From positions 1-64,000 of the forward strand of contig CABZIF010000003.1 in the NCBI GenBank assembly GCA_902525735.1: a stretch of 64,000 nucleotides of DNA, in the 5' to 3' direction. The position numbers and the translations under genes are program-made. Positions 28,799-39,139 of this stretch are shown piece after piece. Origin of the DNA: an uncultured SAR86 cluster bacterium. GTDB lineage: Bacteria; Pseudomonadota; Gammaproteobacteria; Magnimaribacterales; AG-339-G14. A model generated the notes under the pieces. It was not told the origin of the DNA, searched no databases, and saw only the letters and a program-made list of their open reading frames with translations. Within the stretch, counting starts at the first letter, position 1, and every line of letters starts with the position of its first letter.

Positions 28799-30009
28799 TG
28801 AAAATGAACTGGATAATTTTTGGCAGCATCTTTATTCTGCTTATATTAGCTATAATATTTGGTCCTAATGCTTGGAGGCTATACAAAGTGGCTAATCTTT
28901 TTGATAAAAAAACTATTTCTTATAACTTCATAAATATGAAGGAGTTTTTTCCAACTTCCACGCCAATAAAAGCCTCAATCAGTCCCTATGTCTTTAAAAA
29001 AAGAGAAGGTTTTAATCTGCCTGAGTTTTACGAATTTGAAGGAAAGGAAGAACAAATTCAAGCAGCCATAGATTACTTCAATACCGATGGATTAATGATC
29101 TTACAAGATGGGGACGTTTTATATGAAAATTATTGGAATGAAAATAAAGAAAACAGTAGACATATTATTTGGTCTGTTTCCAAATCTTTTTTGTCTGCTT
29201 TGGTAGGAATAGCATTGGATGAAGGTTTAATAGATGATATCAACGATCCAATAATTAAATATCTAAATGATTTTAAAGGAACAGGTTACGAAGGAGTCTC
29301 AATTAAAAATTTATTGCAAATGTCATCTGGAATAGAATTTAACGAAGACTATGGAGATCCAAATTCGGATATTAATAGATACGCCAGAGTGACTGCTACT
29401 GGAACTTCACAAAGAGAATTCGCTAAAACGCTTAAGAATTCGAGAGAACCGGGCACCTACAATCATTATATTAGTTTAGATTCTCAAATGTTGGGAATGT
29501 TAGTCGCAGAAGTTACTAATATGACCGTCAAGGAATATCTTTACGAAAAGATTTGGAGTCAAATCGGAATGCAAGATGATGCTTTTTATCTTACCGATAA
29601 GCAAGAAGTAGAAATGTCTTTAGGAGGTTTGAATGTTACGCTTAGAGATATGGCTAAATTCGGTCAGCTATACCTGAACAAGGGGAGTTGGAATGGAAAA
29701 CAAATAGTGCCGGCTGAATGGGTTTCAAACTCAACAATTCCACTAGACAAACACGTCCAACCTAATGCTGGAGAAGAATTTACTTCAGATGCATGGGGCT
29801 ATGGTTATCAATGGTGGATTCCAGGTCCAGAAGTATCAGATTACTCTGCGCATGGAATTTACAATCAATTTATTTATGTTAATCCTGAATCAAAAGTTGT
29901 AATAGCCAAAACATCATCTAATTATAATTTTGTTGAGGAGAGGCAATATACTAAAGATGCTCATATCGCTATTTTTAGAGCCATTGCAAAATCTATTTCC
30001 CAAAAATAG
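28798..30009 (+). CDS. Serine hydrolase (6-aminohexanoate-dimer hydrolase-like)
   Basis: IIWSVSKSFLSALVGIALDEG; YNHYISLDSQMLGMLVAEVT; WGYGYQWWIPG. Confidence 0.88.
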   Translation: MKMNWIIFGSIFILLILAIIFGPNAWRLYKVANLFDKKTISYNFINMKEFFPTSTPIKASISPYVFKKREGFNLPEFYEFEGKEEQIQAAIDYFNTDGLMILQDGDVLYENYWNENKENSRHIIWSVSKSFLSALVGIALDEGLIDDINDPIIKYLNDFKGTGYEGVSIKNLLQMSSGIEFNEDYGDPNSDINRYARVTATGTSQREFAKTLKNSREPGTYNHYISLDSQMLGMLVAEVTNMTVKEYLYEKIWSQIGMQDDAFYLTDKQEVEMSLGGLNVTLRDMAKFGQLYLNKGSWNGKQIVPAEWVSNSTIPLDKHVQPNAGEEFTSDAWGYGYQWWIPGPEVSDYSAHGIYNQFIYVNPESKVVIAKTSSNYNFVEERQYTKDAHIAIFRAIAKSISQK

Positions 30010-30152
30010 TTATTTATATTGAATTCTTCAACCAAGACAATTCTTCTTTTAGTGGTTTTTTTGAGCCAACAGGAGATAATGATCGAGATATAGAGTTTGT
30101 AAAAAATTTAAACCAAAAATACCTAGTAACTTTTAAGGAGGGATAATTAGTT

Positions 30153-30569
30153 ATGGAAATCTATCAAATTGTATTTATTGGATTGTGGCTAATCCTCACA
30201 ACAATCGTTATCCAAGCAATGATTATGGTGGGAGCACACAGAGCCGAAAAGGATTATAAAGTTGGAAAAATTGACCCTAATTTAGGTCAAGAGTCTTTCT
30301 TTTTTAGAAGTCATAGAGCTTTTTGGAATTCATTGGAAAATATCATTCCTTTTTTAGGAATGTCAATTGTGGCAATCTTGTCAGGCTATAGTTCTTTTAA
30401 ATTAGGAATAGTGGTTTGGATTTATGCAATTTCTAGAATTATTCACATGTTGCTTTACTATTACATAGCTACTGAAAAAAATCCCAGCCCTAGAAGTTAT
30501 TTTTATGGATTCGGATTATTAGCTACGCTTTATTTAATAGTAGACCTAGGAATCTTTTTGATATTTTAG
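30153..30569 (+). CDS. MAPEG family protein
   Basis: AHRAEKDYKVGK...FFRSHRAFWNSLENIIPFLGM; YAISRIIHMLLYYY. Confidence 0.75.
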   Translation: MEIYQIVFIGLWLILTTIVIQAMIMVGAHRAEKDYKVGKIDPNLGQESFFFRSHRAFWNSLENIIPFLGMSIVAILSGYSSFKLGIVVWIYAISRIIHMLLYYYIATEKNPSPRSYFYGFGLLATLYLIVDLGIFLIF

Positions 30570-30588
30570 ATTCAACATATAATTAACT

Positions 30589-31443
30589 ATGAGTCTTTTA
30601 AAGGAAAGTATTTCCTTTGTAATCGTATGCTATAAAAGTAGCGAAGCTTTAAAATTACTTTTGCTTTCAATTCCAAAAGAAATCGAAGTTATCTTAGTCG
30701 ATAACTCTCAAGACGAAGAGACAAGAAAAATTGCTGACGCATATGATTGCATCTTAATACAAAACAAAGAAAATATTGGGTATGGTTCAGCATGCAACCT
30801 TGGAGCAATAAAAGCTACTGGCAATTATCTATTTTTTGTTAATCCTGATTCTGAGATTCAGCCTAATGCTCTAGAAGAATTGATCAAAGCGGTTAAAACC
30901 TATCCCGATGCAAGCGCCTTCAATCCTAAAATTGTCAATAAAATTGGTAAACAAAGCTTTAAAAGAAGATCTGTCCTTCTTGCAAGATCTGAATGGATGA
31001 GCAGAACTTTTCCCACATCCGATAGAGAAGTATCAGTTTTAAGTGGTGCCGCAATTTTTATCAAGAAAGAAAACTTTCTAAAAGTTTCAGGATTTGACGA
31101 AAAAATATTTTTGTATCATGAAGACGATGACATCTCTATTAGATTAAAGGATGAAATTGGATCACTGATGTATGTTCATAACTCAGTGATAAAGCATATT
31201 GGCGGAAGTTCAAGTTCAAGAGACAAGTCTATTGCAGCAATAAAGGGTTATCATATGGGTAGGTCAAGAGTATATTCACAAAAAAAACATAACCATAAAG
31301 CAGTTTCTATAAAAAACGTGATATTTGCGATGATACAAATTTTTTCTCCTGAAATGCTTTTTTCCGAAAGAAAAAGAGCCAAATACATTTCCTTTTTAAA
31401 AGGTGTGCTTGCAGAAATAAATTTATTGGAATTAATTAGATGA
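30589..31443 (+). CDS. Family 2 glycosyltransferase (rhamnosyltransferase-like)
   Basis: ISFVIVCYKSSEALKLLL; VDNSQDEETRKIA; NIGYGSACNLGA; YHEDDDISIRLK. Confidence 0.88.
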   Translation: MSLLKESISFVIVCYKSSEALKLLLLSIPKEIEVILVDNSQDEETRKIADAYDCILIQNKENIGYGSACNLGAIKATGNYLFFVNPDSEIQPNALEELIKAVKTYPDASAFNPKIVNKIGKQSFKRRSVLLARSEWMSRTFPTSDREVSVLSGAAIFIKKENFLKVSGFDEKIFLYHEDDDISIRLKDEIGSLMYVHNSVIKHIGGSSSSRDKSIAAIKGYHMGRSRVYSQKKHNHKAVSIKNVIFAMIQIFSPEMLFSERKRAKYISFLKGVLAEINLLELIR

Positions 31444-32435
31444 TTATTGTCACTGGCGGAGCTGGATTCATAGGTTCAAATTTTATCTTGAGGTGGCTAG
31501 AGAAGTTTGATGAAGATATTTTGAATATTGATAATTTGAGTTATGCAGCGGACTTAAATAACTTAAAAGATATCGAGCACAATTTAAATTATTCTTTTAA
31601 AAAATTAAATATACAAAATCAAGATGAAATTACAACATTAATCCTAGAGTCAAAACCTAGAGCAATATTGAATTTTGCAGCAGAAAGCCATGTCGATAGA
31701 TCAATTGAAGGCCCAGAAAATTTTATTAATTCAAACATAGTTGGAACATATTCTCTATTAGAAGCCTCTCTTCAATATTGGAATTCATTAGGCGAAAAAG
31801 AAAAAGATAATTTTAGATTTTTTCATATCTCTACGGATGAAGTTTTTGGATCATTGAATATGCGTGATGAAAAATCTACCGAAGATAGCCCTTACAGACC
31901 CAATAGTCCTTATTCAGCATCAAAAGCAGCAAGCGATCATTTAGTTAGAGCTTGGCACCATACCTTTGAACTCCCCACTTTAATTTCAAATTGCACAAAT
32001 AACTATGGCCCTCATCAACACCAGGAAAAACTTATTCCATTGATCATCACTAATGCTCTAGAAAATAAAAATCTTCCAATCTATGGAGATGGAAAAAATA
32101 TAAGGGATTGGTTATATGTAGAAGATCATTGCGAGGCAATTATTAAAATACTAGAAAATGGGAAACCAGGAGAGACTTATAACATTGGCGGTAGTTGTGA
32201 AAAAAATAATTTAGAAGTGGTTAGCGAAATTTGTAAAATCTTAGATTCTATAAAACCTAAGCAGGATGGCTCTTCCTATAAAGAACAAATCGAGTTTGTA
32301 AAAGATCGACCAGGGCATGATTTTAGATATAGTTTGGATACTTCAAAAATAAAGAAAGATTTTAATTGGAAACCAAAAGAGTCTTTTTCTTCAGGACTAG
32401 AAAAAACTGTTCAATGGTATTTAGATAAGGCTTAA
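31440..32435 (+). CDS. rfbB: dTDP-glucose 4,6-dehydratase
   Basis: VTGGAGFIGSNFIL; NFAAESHVDRSIEGP; STDEVFGSL; SPYSASKAASDHLVRA. Confidence 0.95.
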   Translation: MIIVTGGAGFIGSNFILRWLEKFDEDILNIDNLSYAADLNNLKDIEHNLNYSFKKLNIQNQDEITTLILESKPRAILNFAAESHVDRSIEGPENFINSNIVGTYSLLEASLQYWNSLGEKEKDNFRFFHISTDEVFGSLNMRDEKSTEDSPYRPNSPYSASKAASDHLVRAWHHTFELPTLISNCTNNYGPHQHQEKLIPLIITNALENKNLPIYGDGKNIRDWLYVEDHCEAIIKILENGKPGETYNIGGSCEKNNLEVVSEICKILDSIKPKQDGSSYKEQIEFVKDRPGHDFRYSLDTSKIKKDFNWKPKESFSSGLEKTVQWYLDKA

Positions 32436-32439
32436 ATTT

Positions 32440-33321
32440 ATGAAAAAGATTTTAGTCTTAGGATCAACAGGTCAAATAGGAATGGCATTAAAAAAAGATT
32501 TAACCAAATGGTGTGAAGCAACCTTTTTGAATCGAAATGATTTAGATTTTGCAGATATAGAATCTTTGAGTGCTAAATTAAAAGACTTCAAGCCAGATTT
32601 CATAATCAATAGCGCTGCATATACTGATGTTGATCAAGCTGAAGAATTTCAAGAAAATGCATTTCAAGTAAACAGTTTTGCTGTTGAAAAGTTATCTAAA
32701 TTGGCAAACAGCATTGGAGCTGTATTAGTTCATTTTTCTACCGACTATGTTTTTGATGGGAAAAAGAATACGCCTTATACAGAAACAGAAACTCCTAACC
32801 CTTTATCAATATATGGAAAGTCTAAATTAGAAGGCGAACAATTTGTCGAGAAGAATTGTTCAAAATTTTTAATTTTAAGAACTTGCGGAGTGATATCTAA
32901 AAACAATGATAATTTTGTTTCAAAAATTAAAAAACTTTCAAAAACTAAAAAAGAATTATCGGTAATCAATGATCAAATAACGGCTGTGAACTTTGCATCC
33001 TATATTTCTGAAGCTACTTCAAAAATATTAAAAAAAATTGAAGATAACACAGAAAATGAAAACAGATGGGGTATTTATCACATGTCCGGAGGTGAATCTG
33101 GATCTTGGTTTGATTTCGCAAAATATGCTCAAAAAATCAACGCATTAAGCTATCCTGATTCGTCATTTTCCCAAATAAAAATTTTACCTATTTCTTCAAT
33201 TGAATTTAATCAAAAAGCAAAAAGACCCAATTATTCTTTTCTAACTTCTGATAAATTAAAAAATGATTTTGATATAAGTTTGCCAAACTGGGAAAAAAGT
33301 ATTTCTGAAGTTATTGGGTGA
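32440..33321 (+). CDS. rfbD: dTDP-4-dehydrorhamnose reductase
   Basis: ILVLGSTGQIGMAL; IINSAAYTDVDQAEE; HFSTDYVFDGKKNTPYTE. Confidence 0.95.
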   Translation: MKKILVLGSTGQIGMALKKDLTKWCEATFLNRNDLDFADIESLSAKLKDFKPDFIINSAAYTDVDQAEEFQENAFQVNSFAVEKLSKLANSIGAVLVHFSTDYVFDGKKNTPYTETETPNPLSIYGKSKLEGEQFVEKNCSKFLILRTCGVISKNNDNFVSKIKKLSKTKKELSVINDQITAVNFASYISEATSKILKKIEDNTENENRWGIYHMSGGESGSWFDFAKYAQKINALSYPDSSFSQIKILPISSIEFNQKAKRPNYSFLTSDKLKNDFDISLPNWEKSISEVIG

Positions 33322-33322
33322 T

Positions 33323-34195
33323 ATGAGAAAAAATAGAAAAGGGATAATTTTAGCGGGGGGAATAGGTTCGAGACTTCATCCTCTAACGCAAGTTATCTCC
33401 AAACAACTATTACCGGTATTTGATAAACCAATGATTTATTATCCATTATCAACTTTGATGTTAGCGGGCATTAAGCAAATTGCAATAATTACTACTCCTC
33501 AAGATCTGCCAAAGTTTAAAAAACTTCTTAGATCTGGTAAACAGTGGGGACTAAAATTTTCTTATATAGTACAAAAAAAACCTAATGGCATAGCAGAGGC
33601 TTTTATTTTGGCTAAAAATTTTATTAAAGACTCTCCGAGCTGTCTTATTCTTGGGGATAACATTTATCACGGTAATAATTTATCCAATATTTTAAAAGAA
33701 GCAGACGAAGATAAAGAAAATTCAACGATATTTACTTATCAGGTAAAGGATCCAGAAAGGTTTGGAGTAATAAATCTTGATAAAAAAGGGAAGCCGGTAA
33801 AAATTGTAGAAAAGCCTAAAGCGCCTAAAAGCAATTTAGCTATAACTGGCTTATACTTTTTTCCAAAAGATGTTGTTTTTCGAGCAAAGAATTTGAAACC
33901 CTCGAAAAGAGGCGAGTTAGAAATTACAGATCTAAACCAGAGTTATTTAAGTGATAAAAAATTAAAAGTTAAAAATTTAAATAGAGGTTTTACTTGGATG
34001 GACACAGGCACTTTTGATAGCTTGCTTGAAGCTTCAAATTTTATATCTTTAGTTCAGAACAGACAAAACACTATAGTTGCTTGTCCAGAAGAAATTGCTT
34101 ATGGAAATAAATGGATAAACAAAAGCGATGTTAAAAGAGTAGCAAAACTCATGCAAAGCGCATACGGTCAGTATTTGAAAAGCTTTATTAGATAA
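33323..34195 (+). CDS. rfbA: Glucose-1-phosphate thymidylyltransferase
   Basis: KGIILAGGIGSRLHPLTQVISKQLLPVFDKPMIYYPLSTLM; ATG at 33323 preferred over the upstream TTG at 33314. Confidence 0.95.
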   Translation: MRKNRKGIILAGGIGSRLHPLTQVISKQLLPVFDKPMIYYPLSTLMLAGIKQIAIITTPQDLPKFKKLLRSGKQWGLKFSYIVQKKPNGIAEAFILAKNFIKDSPSCLILGDNIYHGNNLSNILKEADEDKENSTIFTYQVKDPERFGVINLDKKGKPVKIVEKPKAPKSNLAITGLYFFPKDVVFRAKNLKPSKRGELEITDLNQSYLSDKKLKVKNLNRGFTWMDTGTFDSLLEASNFISLVQNRQNTIVACPEEIAYGNKWINKSDVKRVAKLMQSAYGQYLKSFIR

Positions 34196-34199
34196 AATT

Positions 34200-34736
34200 A
34201 TGAAAAGAGATATTCTTGAGGGTGTAAAAATTATAGTTCCAGAAATTTTTTCAGACGAAAGAGGAAATTTTTCAGAAAATTTTAATCAAAAAAAATTTAA
34301 TAAGACTACTAATACTAATTTTTCTTTTGTTCAAGATAACAAAAGTTTTTCAAAAAAAGGCGTTTTTAGAGGATTGCATTATCAATTAAATCAGCCACAA
34401 GGAAAACTTGTGCAAGTACTTTCTGGAGAAGTTTATGACGTAGTAGTAGATTTAAGAGAAAGCTCTGAATCTTTTGGAGATTGGATGGGTATAATTCTAT
34501 CTGAGCAAAATAACAAGCAACTATGGGTTCCTCCTGGTTTTGCACACGGATTTTTAGTTATGAGTGAAATTGCTGAATTTTTTTATAAAGTTACAGATTA
34601 TTGGAGTAAAGACGATGAAAGATGTATCAAATGGGATGATGAAAAAATTGGAATCGAATTCCCCAATAAGCCAAAAAATATTTCCGAATCTGATCAAAAA
34701 GGAACTTTATTTGCAGATGCAGAATATTTTTTATAA
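34200..34736 (+). CDS. rfbC: dTDP-4-dehydrorhamnose 3,5-epimerase
   Basis: DERGNFSENFNQKKF; FVQDNKSFSKKGVFRGLHYQ; WVPPGFAHGFLVMSE. Confidence 0.95.
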   Translation: MKRDILEGVKIIVPEIFSDERGNFSENFNQKKFNKTTNTNFSFVQDNKSFSKKGVFRGLHYQLNQPQGKLVQVLSGEVYDVVVDLRESSESFGDWMGIILSEQNNKQLWVPPGFAHGFLVMSEIAEFFYKVTDYWSKDDERCIKWDDEKIGIEFPNKPKNISESDQKGTLFADAEYFL

Positions 34737-34754
34737 TTTAAAGTGGAGATAAAT

Positions 34755-35678
34755 ATGAATAGAGTGACTCAACATTTAGGTACCAAATACCCTATCATTC
34801 AAGCGCCAATGGGCTGGATTGCAAGAAGTAAACTTGCATCATCGGTATCTAATGCTGGAGGCTTAGGAGTCATTGAAACTTCCTCGGGTGAAGTAGAAAT
34901 TTGCAAAGAAGAAATTAAAAAAATGTCAGATCTTACTGAAAATCCTTTTGGCGTAAATTTACCAATCTTATTTTTACAAGATGAATCTATAGTTGATTTT
35001 GTTGCAGAATGCGGAGTTAAATTTGTAACCACTTCCGCTGGAAGTCCAGCCAAATACATTGATAAATTAAAGGGAGCTGGATTAACTGTATATCATGCTG
35101 TTCCTAGTTTAGCTGGAGCGTTAAAAGCCGCAGAAGCTGGTGTTGATGGTTTAGTTGTTGAAGGAACGGAAGGTGGCGGTTTCAAAAGTCCGGAAGAAGT
35201 TGGCTTGTTTGTATTGATTCAGGCAATAAGAAAAAAAGTTGATTTGCCTATAATAGCTGCAGGCGGAATCGCAGATGGACAAGGAATGGTAGCAGCTTTT
35301 TCTGTTGGTGCCGAGGGAATTCAAATGGGAACTAGATTTGTTTCCAGCCAAGAAAGTCCAGTTCATGAAAATTGGAAGAACGCTATATTAAATGGCACTG
35401 AATCTGACACTTATGTATTAAATAAAACTGGTTCTCCTTGTCTGAGAGCTATAAAAACTGACTATACAAAAGAAATATATGAAAAAGGTTCGATGGATAT
35501 GAGTGTTTTTGGAGGAGTTCAAGATTTGTATTTTGGTGGAAATCTAAATGCTGCTCCTGCCTTAACGGGGCAATCTATGGGCCTAATAGATGAAATTAAG
35601 TCTGTTGAAACAATCATTAATGAAACAGTAAAAGAATTTAATGCTACCTGTGAAAAACTTAGCTCGGTAAAGCTCTAA
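34755..35678 (+). CDS. Nitronate monooxygenase family protein
   Basis: YPIIQAPMGWIARSKLASSVSNAGGLGVI; LVVEGTEGGGFKSPEEVG; IIAAGGIADGQGMVAA; ATG at 34755. Confidence 0.88.
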   Translation: MNRVTQHLGTKYPIIQAPMGWIARSKLASSVSNAGGLGVIETSSGEVEICKEEIKKMSDLTENPFGVNLPILFLQDESIVDFVAECGVKFVTTSAGSPAKYIDKLKGAGLTVYHAVPSLAGALKAAEAGVDGLVVEGTEGGGFKSPEEVGLFVLIQAIRKKVDLPIIAAGGIADGQGMVAAFSVGAEGIQMGTRFVSSQESPVHENWKNAILNGTESDTYVLNKTGSPCLRAIKTDYTKEIYEKGSMDMSVFGGVQDLYFGGNLNAAPALTGQSMGLIDEIKSVETIINETVKEFNATCEKLSSVKL

Positions 35679-35752
35679 TTTAAAAAAACTATTTGTTTCA
35701 AAATCTATAGAAAACAATTAATCTTAACGACCAATTTAAGAATTTTTTAGTT

Positions 35753-36217
35753 GTGAATTTTATTTTTGAAAATATTACTACCATTATTCAAGCACTTGCC
35801 GCCTTTGGGGCAATAGGAACAGTTTATTTTTTAGTGCGCGAATTGGGAGAACAAAATAGGGTTTCAAGGGCTAATGTTCGTCAAAATGTCGCTGACAGTC
35901 ACCAAAAAATGGCATTGGCCGGAATGAAAAAAGATATTGTAAAGATAAAATTAAAACTTAGAAAAAATGAAGAATTAACAGAAATTGAAGATGCAACTTA
36001 TTTATCCTACTTTGCAGTTATGCTCAGATCCAGAGAAAATCAATATTATCAATATACTATTGGAATGTTAGATGAAGCAGAGTGGAATTCTATGCTTAAA
36101 TCATTTAAAACTTTGTTCAGATCCCCCTATCATCTTAAATTATGGTCTTTTATGAGAGACACTTTTGATGAAGAATTTGTAGAAATTGTTGATGAAATAA
36201 TTGAAGAATTACAATGA
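35753..36217 (+). CDS. Hypothetical membrane-anchored protein
   Basis: GTG start; one N-terminal TM followed by an acidic helical domain; ATGA-type overlap with the EAL gene. Confidence 0.6.
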   Translation: MNFIFENITTIIQALAAFGAIGTVYFLVRELGEQNRVSRANVRQNVADSHQKMALAGMKKDIVKIKLKLRKNEELTEIEDATYLSYFAVMLRSRENQYYQYTIGMLDEAEWNSMLKSFKTLFRSPYHLKLWSFMRDTFDEEFVEIVDEIIEELQ

Positions 36218-37314
36218 TTAAGCAAGGTCAAGAATTCTATTTAACGGAGTCTCTTCAACAACACCCAAGTGCTTTTATTATTTTTGATAAGGATTTAAAG
36301 ATCAAATGGATGAATAATTCGTCCAAATATATATTTACTTGTGATGATTCAAAAGATTTAGCAATCAAAGGAGTTTTTTCTTTGGGAGAGTCAAAAAGAC
36401 TTGAAGAAGCAAATATTGCATCATCTTTTGAATCAAATATTGAAATTCAGCTAAGAAAAATCACTTTCTTTTTAAGATCAAGAGTTCATGAAGTCCCTTT
36501 AGAAGACGGTTCATCATTTTTTCTTCTGGAAGTGATAACAAATTCTAAGGAGTCTTTAGAGGCTATGAAGGGAACAATCACTTGTATTGAGTATGACCGA
36601 ATAGATTTAGCTTATCAAAAACAAATAAATCTTAAATCAGGAAAACTAGTTGGTTTGGAAGCTCTCTTAAGATTAAGGGATGAAGATGGAAATATAATTC
36701 CAAATGACAAATTTATTCCCCTAATTGAAGGCGAAAGCTTATTTTCTCTTGTAGTAATGTCTTCACTGCAAAAACTTAAAAAAGCTTTTGAACTTAAAAA
36801 TGAATTTGATATGAATGGAGTAACCATTTATTTAAATGTCTCAGCACATACTGCGATGCAGGATAACTTTACAAAAATTTTTGCTGATTTTGTCAAAGAC
36901 TTAAATTTAAAACCCGGCGAACTAGGATTGGAAATAACTGAAACAGCAGAATTAGCAGATGTTAAAAAAGCTGGAGAATCTTTTCAAAAATTAAAGGATG
37001 TTGGTATCCCATTAGCAATAGATGATTTTGGTGCTGGCTATTCTTCGTTGAGTTATTTAAGAGATTTGCCCGTTGATTCAGTAAAGTTAGATAAAGTCTT
37101 TGCTCAGACTATATCTGAAAAAACTACTTCTGAATTAATTAAATTTGTTGTTAGTGTATGCGACACGCTGTCTTTAAATATGTTGGGCGAAGGAATAGAA
37201 ACAGATGACCAAAAAGAAAAATTTATTAAAATAGGATGTCCCAATGGACAAGGATATTTAATGCATAGGCCAGAATTTATAGAAGATTTAAAAAAAAGCT
37301 TGAAATGGAAATAA
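36214..37314 (+). CDS. PAS-like plus EAL-domain c-di-GMP phosphodiesterase
   Basis: EALLRLRDEDG, LNVSAHT, EITETAELAD, IDDFGAGYSSLSYL, VKLDK and GEGIET motifs all present. Confidence 0.9.
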   Translation: MIKQGQEFYLTESLQQHPSAFIIFDKDLKIKWMNNSSKYIFTCDDSKDLAIKGVFSLGESKRLEEANIASSFESNIEIQLRKITFFLRSRVHEVPLEDGSSFFLLEVITNSKESLEAMKGTITCIEYDRIDLAYQKQINLKSGKLVGLEALLRLRDEDGNIIPNDKFIPLIEGESLFSLVVMSSLQKLKKAFELKNEFDMNGVTIYLNVSAHTAMQDNFTKIFADFVKDLNLKPGELGLEITETAELADVKKAGESFQKLKDVGIPLAIDDFGAGYSSLSYLRDLPVDSVKLDKVFAQTISEKTTSELIKFVVSVCDTLSLNMLGEGIETDDQKEKFIKIGCPNGQGYLMHRPEFIEDLKKSLKWK

Positions 37315-38765
37315 ATCGAGACAAACCTTCCAAAGGAGCAGAACAAATACTTCTTGCTCAAATAAAGCAAGAGTTTACTGCTCCTGCAGATGCTATTGAA
37401 CAATATATAGATTTAGTTTCTCAATACATTGAGGAAAATAATATAGCTGTTGAGGACGAGGTAGAACAAATAAAAACAGGACAAAAGAAACTTCTTTCTC
37501 AATATGAGGAAGCCTTTAGAGAAAATACCAAAAGTGATTCACAGAAAAATAAAACTGCTGAAGAATATTCTGAATTGAGACATAACTTGAGAACGCCTCT
37601 AAACGCAATAATTGGCTACAGTGAGATTTTGATGGAAGATTTTGAAGATGATCTTTCTGAAAGTTGTATAAACGATCTAAATAATATTCTTTCTCACTCT
37701 AGAGAAACTGAAAAAGCAATAGAAAAATTTGTTGATTTCATTAAAGGGGACCTCAAACCCGAGCCAACAGATGACTCTGGCCAATCAAATGTAAAAAACG
37801 CTGAATCACTTTTTAAGTCTTTGGGAGATTTGGATTACAGTCTTGAGATTGATGATAATCTAAAAGATGCTGATATATTAATTGTTGATGATAATGTAAC
37901 AAATTGCGAAGTTCTGCAAAGGAGGTTATCTCAACACGGTCTTCAGTGCAGGGTTGTATATGATGGGGAAAATGCACTTAAGGAGGTAGAAAAAAAAACT
38001 CCAGATTTAATTTTACTGGATGTCATACTCCCAGATATAAATGGTTTAGAGCTATTAAAAGAATTTAGATCTAAGCATACCGATGACGAGTTACCAATAA
38101 TAATGGTTTCAGCTTTTAATGATGTGGATAGCACTGCCAAATGTATAAAGCTTGGAGCAACAGATTATTTGCCAAAGCCACTAAATGGAACAATCTTGAT
38201 GGCTAAAGCAGTTGCAAGCTTAGAGGCAAAATATTTTAGAGAGGCCAACAGAAAATTACTAGAAGAATTACATGTTCGTGCCACCACATGCCCTTTGACA
38301 GGAATTGCAAATCGTAAAGTCATATTTGACTATGGAGAAAAATCTTTCTTGGAAAAGAAGAAGGAGAAGGGAAAAGATTTTTCTCTTTTATCCATTGACA
38401 TAGATTTTTTCAAAAAAGTAAATGATACATATGGGCATCCCGGCGGAGATGAAGTTTTAATAGCTTTTTCAAAATTATTAGAAGAAAAAGGCAAACCAAA
38501 TATTGTTGGAAGAGTTGGCGGAGAGGAGTTTATGGCGATTATTATGCATAGTGAATCTCAATCAGTAGAAGAGTTCTGTTCTCTTCTTCGAGAGGATGTA
38601 AATAATTTAGAAATACCATTCCAAGATGTCGTTATTAATATTAATATAAGTGGTGGTGTAGCTAGTTCTGAATCAGCTGAAAGTTGGGAAGATATGGTTA
38701 ATCTTGCGGACGAAAGACTTTATAAGTCAAAAGAGAATGGACGAGACCAAATTACATATGATTGA
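37305..38765 (+). CDS. DHp(HisKA-like)-REC-GGDEF protein without HATPase
   Basis: ELRHNLRTPLNAIIGYSEIL (DHp), LIVDDNVTNCEVL...LILLDVILPDINGLELL (REC), RVGGEEFMAI (GGDEF). Confidence 0.9.
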   Translation: MEINRDKPSKGAEQILLAQIKQEFTAPADAIEQYIDLVSQYIEENNIAVEDEVEQIKTGQKKLLSQYEEAFRENTKSDSQKNKTAEEYSELRHNLRTPLNAIIGYSEILMEDFEDDLSESCINDLNNILSHSRETEKAIEKFVDFIKGDLKPEPTDDSGQSNVKNAESLFKSLGDLDYSLEIDDNLKDADILIVDDNVTNCEVLQRRLSQHGLQCRVVYDGENALKEVEKKTPDLILLDVILPDINGLELLKEFRSKHTDDELPIIMVSAFNDVDSTAKCIKLGATDYLPKPLNGTILMAKAVASLEAKYFREANRKLLEELHVRATTCPLTGIANRKVIFDYGEKSFLEKKKEKGKDFSLLSIDIDFFKKVNDTYGHPGGDEVLIAFSKLLEEKGKPNIVGRVGGEEFMAIIMHSESQSVEEFCSLLREDVNNLEIPFQDVVININISGGVASSESAESWEDMVNLADERLYKSKENGRDQITYD

Positions 38766-38779
38766 TTAAGGAGAGTAAA

Positions 38780-39139
38780 GTGAAGAAAATTTTGTATGTA
38801 GAAGACAATGAAATGAATAGAGATATGCTGGGCAGAAGATTGTCTAGACGAGATTTCGAAGTGATATTTGCTTTTGATGGTCAAGAGGGATTGGATAAAA
38901 TGAAGTCTGAAAATCCTGATTTAGTTCTGATGGACATGGGTTTGCCAGTTCTGGATGGTTGGGAAGCAACAACTAAAGCGAAAGAAGATCCAGAAATATC
39001 AGGTATTCCAATAATAGCTTTAACTGCTCATGCAATGGAGCACGACAGACAAAAGGCTTTAGATTGTGGAGCCGATGATTTTGATACCAAGCCAGTGGAT
39101 TTTAAAAGGCTGCTAGAGAAAATAGAGCAAAAAATATAA
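38780..39139 (+). CDS. Stand-alone response regulator receiver (DivK-like)
   Basis: GTG at 38780 with AAGGAG upstream (listed TTG start at 38762 less likely); LYVEDNEMNRDML...LVLMDMGLPVLDGWEA. Confidence 0.88.
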   Translation: MKKILYVEDNEMNRDMLGRRLSRRDFEVIFAFDGQEGLDKMKSENPDLVLMDMGLPVLDGWEATTKAKEDPEISGIPIIALTAHAMEHDRQKALDCGADDFDTKPVDFKRLLEKIEQKI

